Part shown: piece by piece, positions 63,778 to 64,000 of the stretch
Layout of the letters: each line of letters opens with the position of its first letter
Numbering within the stretch: position 1 is the first letter of the stretch
NCBI GenBank assembly: GCA_017394805.1
Contig: JAFPXC010000009.1
Span: 1 to 64,000 of the forward strand
DNA length: 64,000 bases
DNA from: Clostridia bacterium
GTDB taxonomy: Bacteria > Bacillota > Clostridia > Christensenellales > CAG-1252
Reading direction: 5' to 3'
Notes under the pieces: generated by a model
The model's database searches: none
The model's input: only the letters and a program-made list of their open reading frames with translations
What the model was told of the DNA's origin: nothing
Translations under genes and position numbers: made by a program

Positions 63778-64000
63778 ATGATCATCATCGTCAAGCAGGA
63801 ACATACCGAGAAAGAACTCAATCACCTCATCGATTGGGTAAAAGACCAAGGCCTTCAAGTGGACGTCTCCAAGGGCGCCAACTCCACCATTTTGGGCTTG
63901 ATAGGCGACACCAGCGTCATCGACATCGACCTCGTGCGCTCGCTGGACATCGTCGAGAACGTGCGGCGCATTCAGGAGCCGTTCAAGTGCGCCAACCGCA
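63778..64000 (+). CDS. aroF: 3-deoxy-7-phosphoheptulonate (DAHP) synthase, N-terminal part
   Basis: Partial: 74 codons before the window ends. Starts MIIIVKQEHTEKELNHLIDW, then GLQVDVSKGANSTILGLIGD, the ferredoxin-like N-terminal regulatory domain of AroF/AroG-type (type I-beta) DAHP synthases such as that of Thermotoga. It makes the first committed intermediate of aromatic amino acid synthesis. An AGGAG site lies 8 bases before the ATG. The leader peptide and attenuator upstream fit control by Phe and Tyr supply. The catalytic barrel lies outside the window. Confidence 0.88.
   Translation, partial: MIIIVKQEHTEKELNHLIDWVKDQGLQVDVSKGANSTILGLIGDTSVIDIDLVRSLDIVENVRRIQEPFKCANR

Overview
The window looks like a fairly GC-rich (roughly 55-60% by eye), strictly anaerobic, fermentative Clostridia-type Firmicute, probably an uncultivated gut lineage. 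The evidence is a class III (oxygen-sensitive) ribonucleotide reductase, a three-subunit electron-bifurcating [FeFe] hydrogenase, ATP-type PEP carboxykinase, formate-tetrahydrofolate ligase with FolD, a DUF711/ACT pair, a SigH-like sigma factor next to mini-RNase III and RlmB, and strong Shine-Dalgarno sites on most genes. The species-level placement is inference. No phage, transposase, CRISPR array or rRNA was seen.

Layout. 0-8 kb: a membrane protein, a TIR-DUF6273 fusion protein, then a LysR regulator followed by alaS, cysE and cysS. 8-12 kb: nrdD with a fused glutaredoxin-like domain behind tandem NrdR-like boxes, then a thioredoxin reductase-like flavoprotein. 12-15 kb: a serine beta-lactamase-like protein and a phospholipase C-like protein, both on the minus strand. 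15-19 kb: an IMP dehydrogenase-like gene, fhs and folD in one tight operon (purine and C1 metabolism). 19-23 kb: a very large MORN-repeat lipoprotein. 23-30 kb: minus-strand genes including serC-serA, the DUF711/ACT pair, an XRE regulator and small unknowns. 30-31.6 kb: pckA. 31.7-34.6 kb: an AT-rich, probably acquired island with a BspA-like lipoprotein behind a long attenuator-like leader and a small P-loop protein. 34.7-42 kb: a chimeric amidase lipoprotein, NAD synthetase and a Glu/Pro-repeat membrane protein. 42-46 kb: a membrane protein, a CwlD-like amidase, a cluster of DnaA boxes, then mrnC-rlmB-sigma. 46-57.5 kb: P-type ATPase-comF, a PRC-barrel protein, a DnaQ-like exonuclease, thyA, a beta-helix-like lipoprotein, a repeat region beside tRNA-Val(GAC), a transglutaminase-like protein, a MATE transporter and a GNAT enzyme. 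57.6-63.4 kb: hydC-hydB-hydA and fumarase. 63.6-64 kb: a Phe/Tyr-rich leader peptide with an attenuator in front of a DAHP synthase that runs off the window.

How it fits together. The hydrogenase, the apparently NADPH-motif-less thioredoxin reductase and the NrdD-glutaredoxin fusion suggest that reductant for dNTP synthesis may come from ferredoxin or hydrogen metabolism. Ser, Cys, C1 and purine genes form several short operons. Many surface proteins (five lipoproteins, two amidases) suggest a heavily decorated cell envelope.

The most notable signals are the aromatic leader-peptide attenuator of the DAHP synthase, a recurring leaderless promoter architecture (-10 hexamer followed 6-8 nt later by ATG) on at least four genes, a NAD synthetase whose glutaminase domain has lost its catalytic Glu and Cys, an alanyl-tRNA synthetase without its C-terminal domains, tRNA-derived repeats, and a 106-bp gene fragment copied 10 kb away.
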